Made by a program: the position numbers and the translations under genes
From: Setophaga petechia
Taxonomy: Eukaryota; Chordata; Aves; Passeriformes; Parulidae
Assembly (NCBI GenBank): GCA_024362935.1
Contig: JANCRA010000066.1
Span: forward strand, 2,037,501-2,101,500
Direction: 5' to 3'
Length of the DNA stretch: 64,000 nucleotides
Shown here: piece after piece, positions 1 to 13,897 of the stretch
Position numbering within the stretch: the first letter of the stretch is position 1
How the letters are laid out: every line of letters begins with the position of its first letter
The notes under the pieces: generated by a model
Database searches by the model: none
What the model was told of the DNA's origin: nothing
Seen by the model: the letters and a program-made list of their open reading frames with translations, nothing else

Positions 1-2505
1 ACTGGCTTGCCAGGGGTTTAGTGGTTTATTTTTTCTTTAATTAGCCAACCACTCCTAATGAATCAGTCATTCTTTCTCTGCAGCACCTGATCTCCTGAGT
101 GCAAGAAGTGCTGAGCAGACACCAAGCTGCTCCCTGGCTCCTTTGGGGAGATGCTCTTGCCCCTGGAGCAGCTCAGTGATGCCCAGAGAGCTCCTGTCAC
201 CTCCATTCCTGCAGTCACACACTCCTCTGGGCTGCAAATTGCTTTTGGTTCCTCCCTCCCTGGCCTGCAGCACTGTTCAAATTCCAAAATGACAAAGATT
301 GAAGCCTGATTTCCAATCTGCTTTTGCTTTATGTTTGCTGCCAGCCCTGTGCCAGCAGCCCCTGCTACAGCTGCTGTGTCCACTGGGGTCTGAACATCCC
401 TGCTTCTGCCTTCCCAACCCCAGAGCTGCTCCTCCCTGAAGCCTGGTGGGAGAAAAGGGATAATTTCTGCCTCCCACACAGCAGGTAGCCTACATCTAGT
501 GAATATCAGTGTTGCAAACTGTCCTGATCTCTTCAGTGCCTTCATGATGTACTCGGCCCTCTCGGAGCCAAGATGCAGCACTTGATTTAAATTTTTGCTG
601 TCAGATCTGATTAAAAATTAAGTTGAACACAGTTGTGGGGAAACTAAATTAGCATTCTTTTTGAGTAGCACCGTGTAATTTAATGCAACAACTCATACAA
701 TTGAGTCATGCAACTACTAATATATGTCTAGAGGATCCAAAGGTTGGGAGCAGGCAGGGACACGGTGCTGCTTGAAGGAGATCAGGCAGAGGTACAGGCA
801 GGAGCAAAGGAGTATTTCACCACTCCAGACAGAGGGAAATAAACAGAATATTGAAATCAGAGGAAAATAAACAGAATATTGAAATCCCACAGGGTGGAGT
901 TTGAAGAAGGCAGTTTTAACTGGGCACTCCCTCCTTGCAAGACAGATGGAAATTTCCATCCTTACTTTCGGTTCAGGATTTTTGGAGAATGCTCTCAGAA
1001 TCTGTGTTGGAAAGGAGCTCTGGACTTCTCTGTTTGTTTTCAGCACAGCTCAGCCCTGTGGTGCCAGCCAGCCCCCAACCCTGCCAGAGTCAGGAGAACC
1101 TGCTGCACACCTCATTGAACAACTCATTCCCGGGGTCCTGCTGGAATTTCAGCTCCCATAGCCAAGAAACAGCCAAGAGGAGCCATGATCCAGGTGAAGA
1201 GAGGGGAGGAACAGCCCATTTTCTGCCGAGGGCCATCCAGCTGCAGGGGCTGCACTGACCCACCTAAAGGCAGGACCCCATTCTGCACCCAGGACCCTGC
1301 AGGGGTGACCCCACAGGGGTTAGAGGGTGCCCAAAGCCACACAAGGCAGTGATGGAGCCAGAGAATGAGCTCAATACCCTTTGTCCCAACATCATAAACA
1401 TGAAATCACTGCAGTTTCACAGAAAGACACAGTTACAGACATCCATTGAGAAGCACATCCCCTCTCCTGAGGCTGAGCAGCTCGGGACAGTTTTCATTTC
1501 TTTGCAGCTTTCCCACTGAATGGAGACAGCTCTGACACTGGGATTTCAATTCAAGGGCCATTTAGGATTGAAAAATAGAGACAGGTTTATATACAAAATG
1601 GGAGCATTTCACAAAAACTCTGTCTCCTGCTCACTCTCTGAGAATTATTGTCCCTTATTATCCAGCAACAAAGGGAGGATTCGCTGCCTTGCCAAGGTGA
1701 GCACAATCAGTCCTCCTGTCATTCTGCAAAATGGAAAAGGAAAATAACATTGACCTGAAACCTGAGCTGCGGGGCTGAGCATGCCATGAAGCTCTGGAAC
1801 CCTTTTGTGTGCTGCTCCCTGTCCCTCCTTGGGCAGAATTGAGCAGGGAGTGCACAGTGAGCTCGGGGTGTGAGGCTCACACAGGCAGGACAGGATGAGT
1901 CACTCTGTGACAGGGACTCTGCTCTATGTGGCAGCAATTTTTTGCCATTAGCAGAGTTCTGTGAGTGCCATTCAAGCTGCCCATCATTCGTGCAGGTATT
2001 TTTGGCTCTGAGAGTGCTGAGGTTCATTGTGTAACCCACTCATCCCCTCAGCTCCATGGCTATTTATACCCCTGTCCTCACAGGCAGGGACAGGGCTGGC
2101 TCTGCAGCCAGCTGAGGGCTCAGCAGCTGCTGGTCAGCAGGATGCCCCTTCTTGCTGCCTTCTGCTCCCCTTCACACACTTGCTATAAAGCAGCTTAACA
2201 TCAGAAATTCAGAGCCAAGGTCTGGGCCGGGCAGCCTTGCTTTGATCCAGCTGGAGGAGAGAGACAGAGGTGCAGGAATGGATTTGGGAGTGATTGATCT
2301 GCCTGTCCTGTTCCCTCCTGGCAGGAGCTGTCAGTCCAGCCTGCCTCCTTTCCCCTGCCAGATGCAGAAATGAAGGAAATGCTTCCCTTGGGGAAGTTTT
2401 AGGTCGTGCCCTGCTGTCCCATCCATTTCTGCCCCCCCAGAAGGAGCCAGGTCCTGCCCCAGCAGCCTTGTGGGGCTGGGACAGTGAGTCTGAAATGCTC
2501 CTGGG
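1..2505. other. Intergenic sequence, no gene seen
   Basis: Only short open frames without recognisable domains. A 28-bp unit (AGAGGGAAATAAACAGAATA at its start) is directly duplicated at 831-858 and 859-886. I recognise no transposable element here. Confidence 0.6.
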
Positions 2506-2790
2506 TGTCACATTCACATTTTCTGGAAAATCCCTTTGCCCAGGATTTTTCTCGTGGGAAGAAGAAAATCTTCTTCTTCAGCCTCAGAGGAAAAGGAAAA
2601 CAACAATTATCTGATTTGCTTCTGCTGTGTTTTGCTCCTTTGGAATGTGTTTGGAGATTGTTTATCCACAGGTGATTGTTCCATTGGATTCTGCTGGGAG
2701 TTGTTTTCACTCTTTGGCCAAGTGGGGCCAAGCTGTGTTGGGACTCTGGAGAGACTCAGGAGTTCTCATTATTACCTTTTAAGCACCAAG
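2506..2790 (+). mobile_element. Solo LTR fragment, family C, 3'-truncated
   Basis: Starts TGTCACATTCACATTTTCTG and runs colinearly with the fuller copy at 8248-8655 through the shared block GTGATTGTTCCATTGGATTC, then stops matching in the region corresponding to about 8515. The AATAAA-bearing 3' part is missing. This is an old endogenous retroviral LTR. Its first 60 bases also resemble family A (17405), so the two LTR families are related. Confidence 0.75.
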
Positions 2791-3261
2791 CAGAAATGAA
2801 CCAGATTTGGAATCATCACCCAAAGCTCAGCACAACATCCTGCACTATCTCAGGACTACTCGAAGCAGAACAGGCACAGAGATGATAAAACTGCAAATTC
2901 CTCCCTATGCAGCAGCCACACAGGGCTTTTAGATCTATTTTCTATCCAAGTGGATGTAACAAACACACCTGGAGCACACTGGCAATCCCTGCTGTGGGCC
3001 ACCCCTGCAGCAGCTGCTCCCAAAGCAGCTCCAGGAGTGCCATGGCCAGAGGAGCAGCTCAGGGAGGCACCAGCAGCCCTGGGAGGAGCAGACACTCGAT
3101 ATCCTGCTGCAAACAGGCAGCCAGCAGAGCTGCAAGACTCTCTAAGTGCCTTATTAGGGTTTATTAATTCTTCTCTAGGAAGTGCTGCCAAGATAGGTGT
3201 TGGGCAATTATCTGCAGACAGAGCTGCCACCAGGAATCAGCATCTGCAGAGAGCCCTGTGG

Positions 3262-3868
3262 AAGGAGCCCTGGTCCCTCTGGAAACGTTCAGTCAGGAGA
3301 ATTTACAGTGAGTGAAGGGAAACTGGGGAGGATTGCAGCACGAAGCAGCCAGGGCTCTGTGCCCCAAGGAGGGGATTACCTGACCCCCACTCCACCAACA
3401 GCCCCCAGCCCCAGACTGCACCCCTGTGTGCTGGAGCTGAGCACAAAATGGGAATTATGATGCTGCACCCCATAGCCTGTAAAAACAAAGAAATTCTGTC
3501 TCTTCCTGCCCTACAGCTGAGGTTTCAACGGGCATTTCTGCCAAATGAGGCTGAGGTAGGAAGGAGCCCTGGCCCCTCTGGGAACATTCAGTCGGGAGAA
3601 TTTACAGTGAGTGAAGGGAAACTGGTGAGGATGGCAGCACAAAGCAGCCAGGGCTCTGTGTCCCAGCAAACTGATTTGTTTGGAATAATCCCCCACTCCA
3701 CCAACAGCCCCCAGCCCCAGAGACTGCACCCTTGTGTGCTGGAGCTGAGCACAAAATGGGAATTATGATGCTTCACCCCATAGCCTGTAAAAACAAAGAA
3801 ATTCTGTCTCTTCATGCCCCACAGTTGAGGTTTCAATTGTCATTTCTGCCAAACGAGGCTGAGGTGGG
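3262..3868 (+). repeat. Tandem duplication of a 299-bp unit
   Basis: Two head-to-tail units start at 3262 and 3561, each with AAGGAGCCCTGG. They match almost throughout and share GAATTTACAGTGAGTGAAGG and CACAAAATGGGAATTATGAT. The second unit has a short replaced segment around 3663-3695. The duplicated sequence is not a transposon I recognise. Confidence 0.9.
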
Positions 3869-6800
3869 ACACAGACCTGCTAGCTGGTCACCTGCTAAAG
3901 AAAACACCTCCCCTGAATGCCTTCTACCTGTCAGCTCCAATTCTGACCCAGCTGCTCCCCTAATGCAAGGCTGCAGGGTTTTAGGATGAGAGGTGGCAGC
4001 TTCTGTCTCCTGAAGCCTGGAGGATAATTTGGCTGGACTGGCCCCTCAAGACCTGTCTCTGTCTGCACCCAAAAGCAGCACCTGAGCAGGACTGGCCCCT
4101 TCAGTGCTGCAGGCACAGCCAGCAGCTCCCTGCCAGCCTTTCCAGCACTGGAAATTGCCTCCAATGGCTCACACAGGGATGCTCAGGGGCCATGAGCTGC
4201 AAAACCTCGTGCCAGGGGCTGCAGCCCAGCCCAGCCCCAGCAGCAGCTTCACCTCACCCAGAGAATTCCCTTTGTGTGAACCTGAGCAGCAGAACAGCTC
4301 ATCCCACTGTGACAGGCATTATTCATTCATTGCTCGGCAGAGATATTCAAATTCTTCATCCCTAAAATTAAAGCCCGGCTCTTTGAATCCTGCTCAAGGT
4401 GTCTCACCCCATCTCCCTTCCCTCCCTGTGGTTCTCAGCTCCAGGATTCACACACTCTGCACAGTTTTGCCTTAGGTCTTTAACAAGAGGAGTTTTGCCA
4501 CTGCTTATTATCACTAAAATTATGTGTCACCTTGGGTTTTCCTCGCTCCCTTTAGCGCATTCCGCTGCTGTCTCCTCCATCTATAAAAGGAAACTTTATG
4601 GCTCTTTGCTCTCTGCTTCTTAAAAATTGCATGCAAAAAAGAAAAATATCTCTCTCTCTCTCTTTTTTTTTTTTTTTTTTTGTTGTTAATATGCAGAAAT
4701 AGTTTGTGTTGCACATTCACTGCACAGTGACCTTCTGGCAGGACTGTTCGTGGCTGATGTGAACAAGGTTTTACAGTGGCAAGAGAAATATTGGGGGAAA
4801 TGTAGATTTTGCACTGACTTCTCTCACCTCTGGGGTTTTGCTCCACTGCCTCATAAACAAAGGTTTTGTTGACCTGTAACACTCTCCATCCTGACCTCCT
4901 TTTAATGCCTCAACCCCAAAATTAGGCACGTTTGTCTGCAGCTGGTGTGGGAGAGGGATCCCAGAGGTACCTGCAGAGCTCTATAAGGATACAGGAATGT
5001 TACCAGATGAGGAAATTTAAGCCCAAATTCCTTAAGAGTTTTTCACTGAAAAGTCTCATCCTACAGGACTGTTGAATTAACCTGTCTGACATTCCTTTTC
5101 TCTACTGGGACAAGAAAAGCCACTAAATAACAGCCCTGCTATTCCTTAAATCCAAGGGACAATCCTGGAAGAAAACCAAGCATAAATCCCAAAGCAAAGA
5201 GGGAATGCACAGAATCCCAGCCTCCATAACCAATACAAAATTAATTTTTCTGTTCTACTTGTTGGCTGCTCTGTCAAACCCTGAGGCAAATAGCTTTGAA
5301 TGATGTAACAAGGACTCTCCAAAGACTCCTCCAGCATTTCCTTGTCTCTCATCATTAGTACCATTTTCACAACTTTAATAAAAAAAAAATTAAAGATTTA
5401 GGGAAACTGAGTCCTCTCACTCCTGCTTGCAACAACAGCAGAAGTGGATGTATGGAGAAAAACTAAAAGTATGTATGTGCAGAGTGACATTTCCCACTCT
5501 CTGTACTTCCAGCTCTGGTGAAGTGTCAGGAATTTCCTGATTTTCTGCCACCCAAGGACATCCCCTGTGCCCTCCCTTCCCATCCATGGTCCTCCACAGC
5601 ATCCAGTGCCAAAACCCTCCATGCTCTGAAAACAAACATTTCCCTCTGTTTTACAGCAAATCCTCTGCAGAGAATATTGCTGCTCCCCCTCTCCTTCCCA
5701 GAGGCAACATTCAGGTCTCTGTGACCTCAGGGGGGACCCCCAGCCCTTACAGGCTCTCCAAAATCCACCCTCGGATTCCCAGGCTGGTTCCAGGCAGGAT
5801 CCCTTTAAACTATTCTCCTGTGGATCCTTTCATCCTGAGAGAGCACAGTTGCCTTCCCCCTGGAGTAACTGGGATACTTTTGAAGTTGTTTTTCCAGCAT
5901 CCAGCTCGAGCTGGGCTGGGTTTTAATGACATCGCCACGCTCCTCTTCCACAGCTACAAAGATTGTTTGATACTTCAAGAATATTTGACTTGCTAGTCAA
6001 AATAAAGTACTAGAAATTGAATAAAAACTACCCTTGAATACAGAAATCACTTATTAACATGAACTTGTTCTGTAGGATAGGATCTGGCCTGACTTCCCAA
6101 TTAGCTCCGACACCAGAGTCTGCTGTTGGAGCCAACTGTGCGAGACACGGGGCCATTAATTAACTGCTGCACTTTCCCTCAGCTTTTGTCAGCTCCTAAA
6201 TTGATTTTTCCCTAAGTGACAGGGTGCGTGTCTAGAGCAAGGGCACGAGGAACTCCTCCTCACTCCAGAGCTGAGCACATCCCCAGGGAGCAGAGTCATC
6301 CCAAAGCAGGGCTGGGAACCCCTGTCCAAACTCACTCCATCTCAGAGCCCTTGGAGTTGCCTGAGTACAAAGCCCACAGAGCTGCTATCAGACACATTTT
6401 CCAAATAAAAAGAGGCACAGGGGTGCAGCACCTTGATCCCACAGACTTACAGCTGTTTCAACACTCACCCAAAAACTGGAGAACAGACAACACTCCATCC
6501 CCACTGCAGCTCCACACTGCCGAGCCAGCCTGTCTCATGCTATTTTTTATTATTACTATTATTGCTGAGATGCAGATGAATTAGTTCTCTCGGGGCTTTG
6601 CACAATTTTTTATTTTGCTAAGCTGCATTTTCTTTTCCAGAAACCTTATTTTGATGTAAATCTTGTAAACAGGGGACTGGTTCGTTCAAATGCTGAGCAC
6701 AAAAGCTCTTCCAAAGGAGTAGATCAAAAGTCTGCAGTTGGCTTAATGAAAGACAGACTGACAATTAGGCTGGGCAGAACTGCATGGATGGGGGGGAAAG

Positions 6801-7931
6801 ACAGATTTAAGGCTTTAGTAATTGCCTGAGAGCACATGGAAGGAGAGATGCAGAAGGGATGAGGAGGATGAACCTTTCTGCATTTTTGCTGCTCTGAATG
6901 CCCTTGATGTAAAATGTCCATTGTTAAGGCCCATACAAAACAGTTGTGCACATGCTAAGTGCTGAGACAGATAGAAAATTGAACAAAACTGGAAATATTG
7001 AACCATTTAGAAAAAATTGTTCAATATTTAAAGTGTTTTCTTTCAATCAGGTGTACCCATTGTGCTTTCTTTTCAAGCTGTTGCCATTCCCGAAATGACT
7101 ACCAGGGGATAATTGTGGTACTTTTCACAAATGAAGCAGAGACAACACAAGAAAAGCAGCAGAGCTGTCAATATCATGGCCAGAACACACAGCTATTGTC
7201 ATGCCCTGACACCAAAGGGATCGATCCTCCCTCTGCTGCCACTAACAACAGGAAAGAGAAAGAGTGGAAGGATGAGGAGGGCTCAGTTCTGGGAGAGGCT
7301 GGGCTGCCTGCATGGCTGAGGGGCAAGAGAGTGCTCTTGGCTGGGGTTGGATTGGTCCTGAGAGTTCTTTTGGCTTTGTTTGGAAGAATTCTGCCATACA
7401 AATGGGATAAAACAAAATTGGTGGATAAAACCAGAGTGCAGGTAGAGCCGAGTTCATCATCACTGGAGCCCATCCTGGAGAAACTTGGAAATGAGTTAGT
7501 GCTGCCCCAATGTTGCACAGTTACTGTGGCCTGGAGGAGGTTTCTGATGTGAGAACAGGCTCAGCAGCACCACGAGTGTGTTCCAGGAGCTCCTGAAACA
7601 AGAAAGATAGCTATGATATTAGAAGCAAAAGTAGATTAAGTGTAGGAAAAGAGACACCAGATCATGTCAGTTTTACAGAAGAGTTCACTCCCTTTTGAGC
7701 CTGAGTAATTTGCAAAGAATTAAAGGCCTGATGAAACAAAATGGACTTTTAAAGATGCCTGGCACACTGCAAATGAGCTTGCTGATGGTTGGTGGAAGGC
7801 TCATTTGCACCCACTGTGAGTAAATAAAAAGTTTTGGATGAAAACGGGCAGGGAAGGTGAAGCTGGATGGCCCCTGGCCAGCAGGGATGTGACCCCACAC
7901 CCCACTTGCCACAGACATGGCTGGGGCCTGT
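3869..7931. other. Intergenic sequence, no gene seen
   Basis: Unique-looking, moderately AT-rich DNA. The simple tract TC(n)T(n) is at 4650-4682. Open frames of up to about 180 codons occur (for example 6998-7552), but none shows a recognisable domain or splice pattern. Confidence 0.55.
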
Positions 7932-8782
7932 TGATGCCTTAAGAGATTAGCCTTTATTTTTTTTAAATCCTTACTGGATTAGAGCATAACTCTAAACTCC
8001 ATATAAAGTGTTAGTTATTGTCTTCACATTTTGTCAGACAGAACAATTCCTCCAGGCCTGAGATCCAAGGACACCCTACAGACTCAGGCCCCAAAAAGTA
8101 CAAAGAAAAGTGAAGTGGGAGAAGAACTGGGGATATATGACTTCATTACCTAAGGCTGTAATTGCAGGATTGTAATTGTAATTGGAGGATTAACCCCTGA
8201 TGTGTAACCAAACTTATTTCTGTCTGAAGAACTCATGACCCAATGGTTGTAGCATTCACATTTTCTATAAAAATCCCCTTGCCCAGGATTTTTCTCCTGG
8301 GAAGCTGAGAAACCTGAGAGAAAAGGAAAACAATTCTTCTCTCATTTGCTTCTCCTGTGTTGTGCTCACATGTGGAATGTGTTTGGGGATTGTTCACCCA
8401 CAGGTGATTGTTCCATTGGATTCTGCTGGGAGTTGTTTCCACTCTTTGGCCAATCAGTGCCAAGCTGTGTCAGGACTCTGGAAAGAGTCACCAGTTTTCA
8501 TTATTATCTTTTTAGCATTGAGTAAGTGTCCTTTCTGTATTCTTTAGTTTAGTATAGTATTCTTTAATATAATATATTATCATAAAATAATAAATTAGCC
8601 TTCTGAGAACATGGAGTCATTCCTGCCTTCGTGTGGGGGCAACCCAAATACAATAGTTGGTCATTTTGGGTGCAGCCTCTGGGAAGCTTTGGCTGCCCAA
8701 GGTGTATCTATTGGAAGCCTTTAATAAATCCCCACTTTATTCTCCTAATTCTGTTCTAGGGAGCCCCTCCATGGCATCATCA
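7932..8782 (+). mobile_element. Solo LTR, family B copy 1, interrupted by a family C LTR
   Basis: Begins TGATGCCTTAAG and ends CATCATCA, flanked by the 4-bp direct repeat CTGT (7928-7931 and 8783-8786). It aligns with the copies at 16864, 53692 and 62841, including the block around the phrase CATTTTGGGTG and the polyadenylation signal AATAAA near 8721. The body is split by another LTR at 8248-8655. A 4-bp target duplication also flanks copy 3. Confidence 0.8.
8248..8655 (+). mobile_element. Solo LTR, family C, nested in a family B LTR
   Basis: Starts TGTAGCATTCACATTTTC and ends near AACCCAAATACAATA. It carries AATAAA-type signals in an AT-rich 3' part (about 8580-8600). Family B sequence reads CCCAATGG before it and GGTCATTTTGGG after it, matching the uninterrupted B copy at 63132 apart from small differences, so the insertion site is clear. 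The exact target duplication is blurred. Confidence 0.8.
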
Positions 8783-11700
8783 CTGTGACTGAATGATCCC
8801 TCCAGCCCCTTCCAACCCAAACCATCCCGTGCCTCTCCCAACCCTCAGAGCTCACACAAGAACAACCATGAGCATCACAGGCAGGAAAAAACCAAACAAC
8901 AAAAAACTAAAAAATAAAACCCCTCAAAAGTTTTATCTGCAAACAGGGCCCAGAACAACCTGCATGTGAAGCTCTACAAATTCATCTCTGGATAAAGTCA
9001 AAGAGTTAATGTGGAAGGGAAAAAAAGATCCTGCGTTGACTTTTATCTAATCTTAGCTGGACACAGCAGATTATGCAGAACACTACAGAAAGCAGCATAA
9101 GCATTTCCTTTGGTACTTGAAATTATTCACATTATCTTAAAAATAAATCATGCCTATTGCCCCTTTGAAGTTCTGTCACTATTTTTAATCATGGAGCTGG
9201 GGCTTGGCTTTTGAGGTGAATTTGTCAGTAATTTATGCTAATAGATTTCTGTGCTGATGCTGTGTGCATCTCTGGATCTGTGGAGATGCCAGAGCCACGA
9301 TAACCACGGGAACATCAGCACATCTGCACCAGCCTGAGATGGTGAGCAGAGCCTTGCTGCTGCCATGGTCTCAGTCCTGTCCCCCCCTCAAGCTGCTCCA
9401 GCTCACACACGCCCTTCCTAGAGCCAAAAACATTACACAAATGCACAAAAATATGATATTTGTATTTTTCCTGATATGTCTTTTCTTCCTGGGCTCCTGA
9501 TAAGAGTCTTACATCTTTAATTTTTTGGTTTTTAGCATCTGTAAGTGCAACAGCTTTCATTGTCACTTGAATGTCACTGGCAGCAAATACGGATTTTCCA
9601 CTTCTCATAAGGCCCTGGCACGAGGCCGTGGCACATTCAGGGATCATTTCATCAGATGCATAACACACTAATCTGCTCAACTCCAATTATTTAGCCATAT
9701 GATCTGTGTAAATCTGACCAGCTTGCAGCAGCTTCAGGCCTTGATGTGTTTGTGAGTAATGTTGATCCTGTGATTAATTTTGGCAGTTTTAAATCTTCAC
9801 CAGGAGGGTGTGAATAACCAGCCCCTACAAAGCAGTGCTCTTGCAGAAGCTGATGCTCCACGGGCTGAGCTGAAGCACATCTGGTATTCCAGGAAATCAG
9901 AAACACACAGATGTTAATTTAGAATTTGGAATTTGTCACCCCCAGCCAGACTCTGCCAAGGACTGGCTGTGGACGTGGCACCAGGTAATGACCATCCTGG
10001 TCCAAAAAAATGTTTTTGATAGCCAGCACAATGGCAGATGCAAGTGGCTCCCCTCAAACAGAGCCACATCACCCTCCAGGTGATGCCAGCAGAGGAAAAT
10101 AATATCTGGTTTCACATCATATTGCCATTGGTAGCAGGGAAGTGTTTTAAAGGAAAGCACAAACACTTCCAGTGTGACTCTAAGCTAACTGGTTGCTTTG
10201 GTTTGGTTTGTCTCAAACACCAGTGCTCTGCATGGCTCCCCAGCCTCACTGCAGGCAGCTCAAAAAGGGAAAATGCTCAGCCACAGGTACCTGGCCAGAC
10301 CCCACCTGGCCAGACCCCACCTGGCCAGACCCCACCCAGCCTCCCCTTCCTCACAGCCAGCACAAAACATCCTCACTGAGCCACCTTAATGTAGAATTAT
10401 GTGGAATGAATCCCCTCAGAATACCTCACCTGTGAAGGGTGATTACATCTCATTTTCATGTAAGGAGGACCTTAAATAACATCAGGTCTTACAGGCTTTG
10501 CCTGTGCCTCCAGAGGAGGAAGGATGGATGTGTAACCTTCATGGGTGAGGGGCTGTGTATTTATTGTGGGGGAATGGAAGATTCCAAATGGATCTGTTTG
10601 GAAGGAAGCAGGGGAGCTGAATCCCACACACACAGTGGATGCAGGGACATTATTTTTTGGTTCTGGGGAGGGAATGTCTCTGTCTGCCTCAGGAAGGAGC
10701 CCTGGTCTGCTGAGGACTCACAAACCCCCATGAAACCAGCACCTAAGAGTCACAGAAAGGGCATTTTCACCTTAAAGCCTAACAAACATTTAGGAACTGG
10801 ACATTTGAACTCTCTGTATGCAAATACAGGCCTAATATTTCATAAATAAATGGTTTAATGGCAGCACCTTTACAGCAGGGGAAGGGCAGTGAGGAGGAAC
10901 TGGTGATAATCCCAATATTTGGCAGAGAAGCAGCAATGAACTGCAGGGCTGGCAGCAGCACATCCTGCCTACCTGCCAGGAATCAGTGGTCTCTGGTCTG
11001 GAAGATTCCTGTTGGACTCTGGATTGAATTTTTTGCCCTTCTCTACAAGATCAGTGAAATATCCACTTTCAAGGCACTTTGTGTCCTATGGCACCAATTT
11101 TCCCCAAGCTCTAGTTCAGGTCCTGTTCCTTCAAATCTCTCCTCCAGCAACAGAGATGTGAAAGAGAGAGGAAAAGCATTCATAAATCCTCCATTAATAA
11201 CCAATATCAAATTCTACTAGAATTTGCTCAAAAGGAAAGAGAATCAATTGCTGTCTGTTCTCAGTTCTTTAAGGCAGCCTTATATTGTTTCTAACGAAAC
11301 AAAAATCAATATGAAATTCTTCTTATGGTTCATTTTTTAAAGCTCAATACCAGCTGGGTAATTTGGCTGACAATTATGAATGATCTGTTGTGTCACCAGC
11401 CCGGGCTCTGCAATCATGTGTTATTGCTTGCAGGTACATCTCTCACTATTGGTTTGCTCTCCACTTTTCTGCAATGATCATTCAGAAATAAAGGGAATTT
11501 GCTAATCAATCCCATTGACTTGAAAGCAACAGTTATTAATGCCTTCAGTTTGTTGCTGGCTTCTAAACTTTTCGAATCTATTAGTTACCAGCCCCCATTG
11601 ATTACAAACACACCCCCACACAGCATTGGCTTTCCAAGAAAAAAAACAAAACAAAACAGAGCTTTTTGTGTCCCTTTCCACTGCAGGCACAGCGTGGTGG

Positions 11701-12041
11701 GAAGCCAGCACGAGATGAGCAGGTAATTTCACCACAATGACTTCCCTTTGTGAGTAAAAGTGACAAAGCTATTTTTGAAGTGCCTCATTAAAGATGACTT
11801 CATTTCATTCCCAAACAATGCATTGTTCTCTCTCTCCTCCTGCCTGCGCTTCCCCAGACCCACAGCTCCTTTCTCCTCAGGGTTTCCAGAACCACCTGTT
11901 GGGTTCCTATTGCTGATTCCCCAATTTCTGGGACTTTGGGACTCTGGATGGGCCCTCCCCTGTCAGGGGAGACCCTCCTGGAGTGGTTTTGTGTCAGGAA
12001 AGAGAGACCCACTGCATCTTTTTGCACTTTAGGATCTGGTT
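8783..12041. other. Intergenic sequence, no gene seen
   Basis: No exon or recognisable element. A perfect 15-bp direct repeat, CTGGCCAGACCCCAC, occurs three times at 10291-10335. Confidence 0.55.
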
Positions 12042-12632
12042 TGTCAGATGCCAAAACATCCCACTGACTGTCTTGGATGGCTCAAGCCCCGACCTTGGCA
12101 CACAGCCCAAGACCCCTGTGACTTTGATTTTAACCCATGGAGCAAATTATCACCTTAATATGAAGAATTACAAGTCAAGAAAGTTTAAGTAGAGTGATGG
12201 AGAATTTATCACAGGGTGAAAATGAAATTTGGGGTTTTTAGAATGGGGGTTCAGGAGGCAAGATGGAGGAATCTGGGCCTGTCCAGCCTTTCTCCTTCTT
12301 CTTCTTGGCCTCCATCTTCTGCTGTGATGTTGGCACTTTTGGATTGGTTTAGAGTAGAAGCTCACTGTCTAACATAGGTGGTAGGTTTTGGGAAGTTATG
12401 GTAAATAATGTACACATTGATTTTGGTATAAAAAGATAACACCAGTGTGCCTCAACCCAACCTGCCAGACAGACCTATGGCGGGTCAGAGAAAGAATGTT
12501 ATAGATAAGAAATAATAAACAGCCTTGAGAACAAGAATAGAAGAATCCTGACTCCTTATTTGACTTCTGGGCTGGGGAAAAGAAACTTGTACAGATCTCA
12601 GAGTCACTCTGACCAGCAGAGATTCTGAGACT
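12042..12632 (+). mobile_element. LTR-like element, family E copy 1
   Basis: Aligns over about 590 bp with 45355-45981, including the shared block GGCAAGATGGAGGAATCTGG, a TATA-like TATAAAAAGATAACA near 12427 and a polyadenylation signal in AATAATAAACAG near 12511. The order TATA, AATAAA, short tail is typical of a retroviral LTR on the plus strand. The left end (TGTCAG) and right end are estimated from where the two copies diverge; I found no convincing target duplication. Confidence 0.7.
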
Positions 12633-13897
12633 ACTTTATTGTTATCTTATCTAGAGTTTTGCACTCTGTCACCACCAGGCTCAGCACGCTGGAAAAGCAC
12701 CACAAAATGGCCAACAATCTCTTGTTACAAGGTCTATTAAAGCTAAACTGTCCAATTAAGAGCTGACACCTGGATTATTTCCCTTTTAACCCAATAACTG
12801 ATCCCAAAGAGCCCTCAATGGGACTTTTCTGCCCAATCACAAAATGTCACCCAAACCCATGGAGAAGGAGGAAGAAGAAGCATGAAGAAGAAACCCAGGA
12901 CAACATCCTGTGCCCTCCATCTTGCTTCCATCCAGAACACACTAAAAATCCCAAAACCTTAATTTCTCACCAAGTGATACACCTACACTGCTCTCTATAA
13001 TCTATTTCACACTTTTGTGGATTCCACTCTATTCTGGAGTTTAGGAAACTTTCTCCATGAATGAGAGTCAAAGTCAGTGCTGCCCTGGGGGTCAGGGCAC
13101 CCCAGAGCAGACAGAGAAATATTTCCTGATGCCCTGGGTTTGCACAAGCACCAGAGGTTCTCCTGGCCCTGTGTCCTGGCAGACCCACTGAGGTTCCAGG
13201 GCTGGCCAGGTTTGATCAGGCTCTGCCTTTGGCTGTGCTCCAGTTGCCCCTGACACCACAAATTAGGGGCTGCACAAGGCAGCACCCACAGGGCTCAGAG
13301 CACCCACAACCCTGATGGTAACCCAGCTCTAAAAACCCCTTTTCCCCTTCCTGGGGAGCCCAGTGTGCCCAGAGCCATCCCAGCCCCAGTGGGAGCTCTG
13401 TGGCCTCTCCCACACTGGCATTGCTGCATCTTCCTCTGAGACTCGTTCTGAAAAATGCATCAGGACCATTTTCACTTTCAGATGCAGACACAGCTTCGCT
13501 TGGAAAAAAAAAATATTAGAGTTGTTTCCCCCAATAAAAATATCCTCCAACCCCCAATCCACCTCAGCCAGCCCTTCTGGACCAACAGGAAATTTGGAAT
13601 ACATTATTTTGGAACAACACACAATCAAATTCCATGTGTCACCACTGAGATGCTTGGTCAGCACAGTCCTGGCTCTGCCCCTGGTCAGGCAGATTTGTCC
13701 ACATAAGATGAGGAGGGAGGGAGAGGGAAAATCCTCCTTCTTCAGTGTGGAACAGGGGTTTGATGCCTGCCCCTGTTAAAATATGGTTTTCTTGTGATTT
13801 TGCCCCATTGTTTTACCCCGATTATTTTCCTGTGATTTTGCCCCATTTTTTTACCCTGATTATTTTCTTTCCCTAACAGGAAAATTACATTTAAGTA
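12633..13897. other. Intergenic sequence, no gene seen
   Basis: Nothing recognisable apart from short open frames. From about 13780 it carries diverged copies of the phrase CCTGTGATTTTGCCCCATT, which lead into the 117-bp duplication that follows. Confidence 0.5.
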
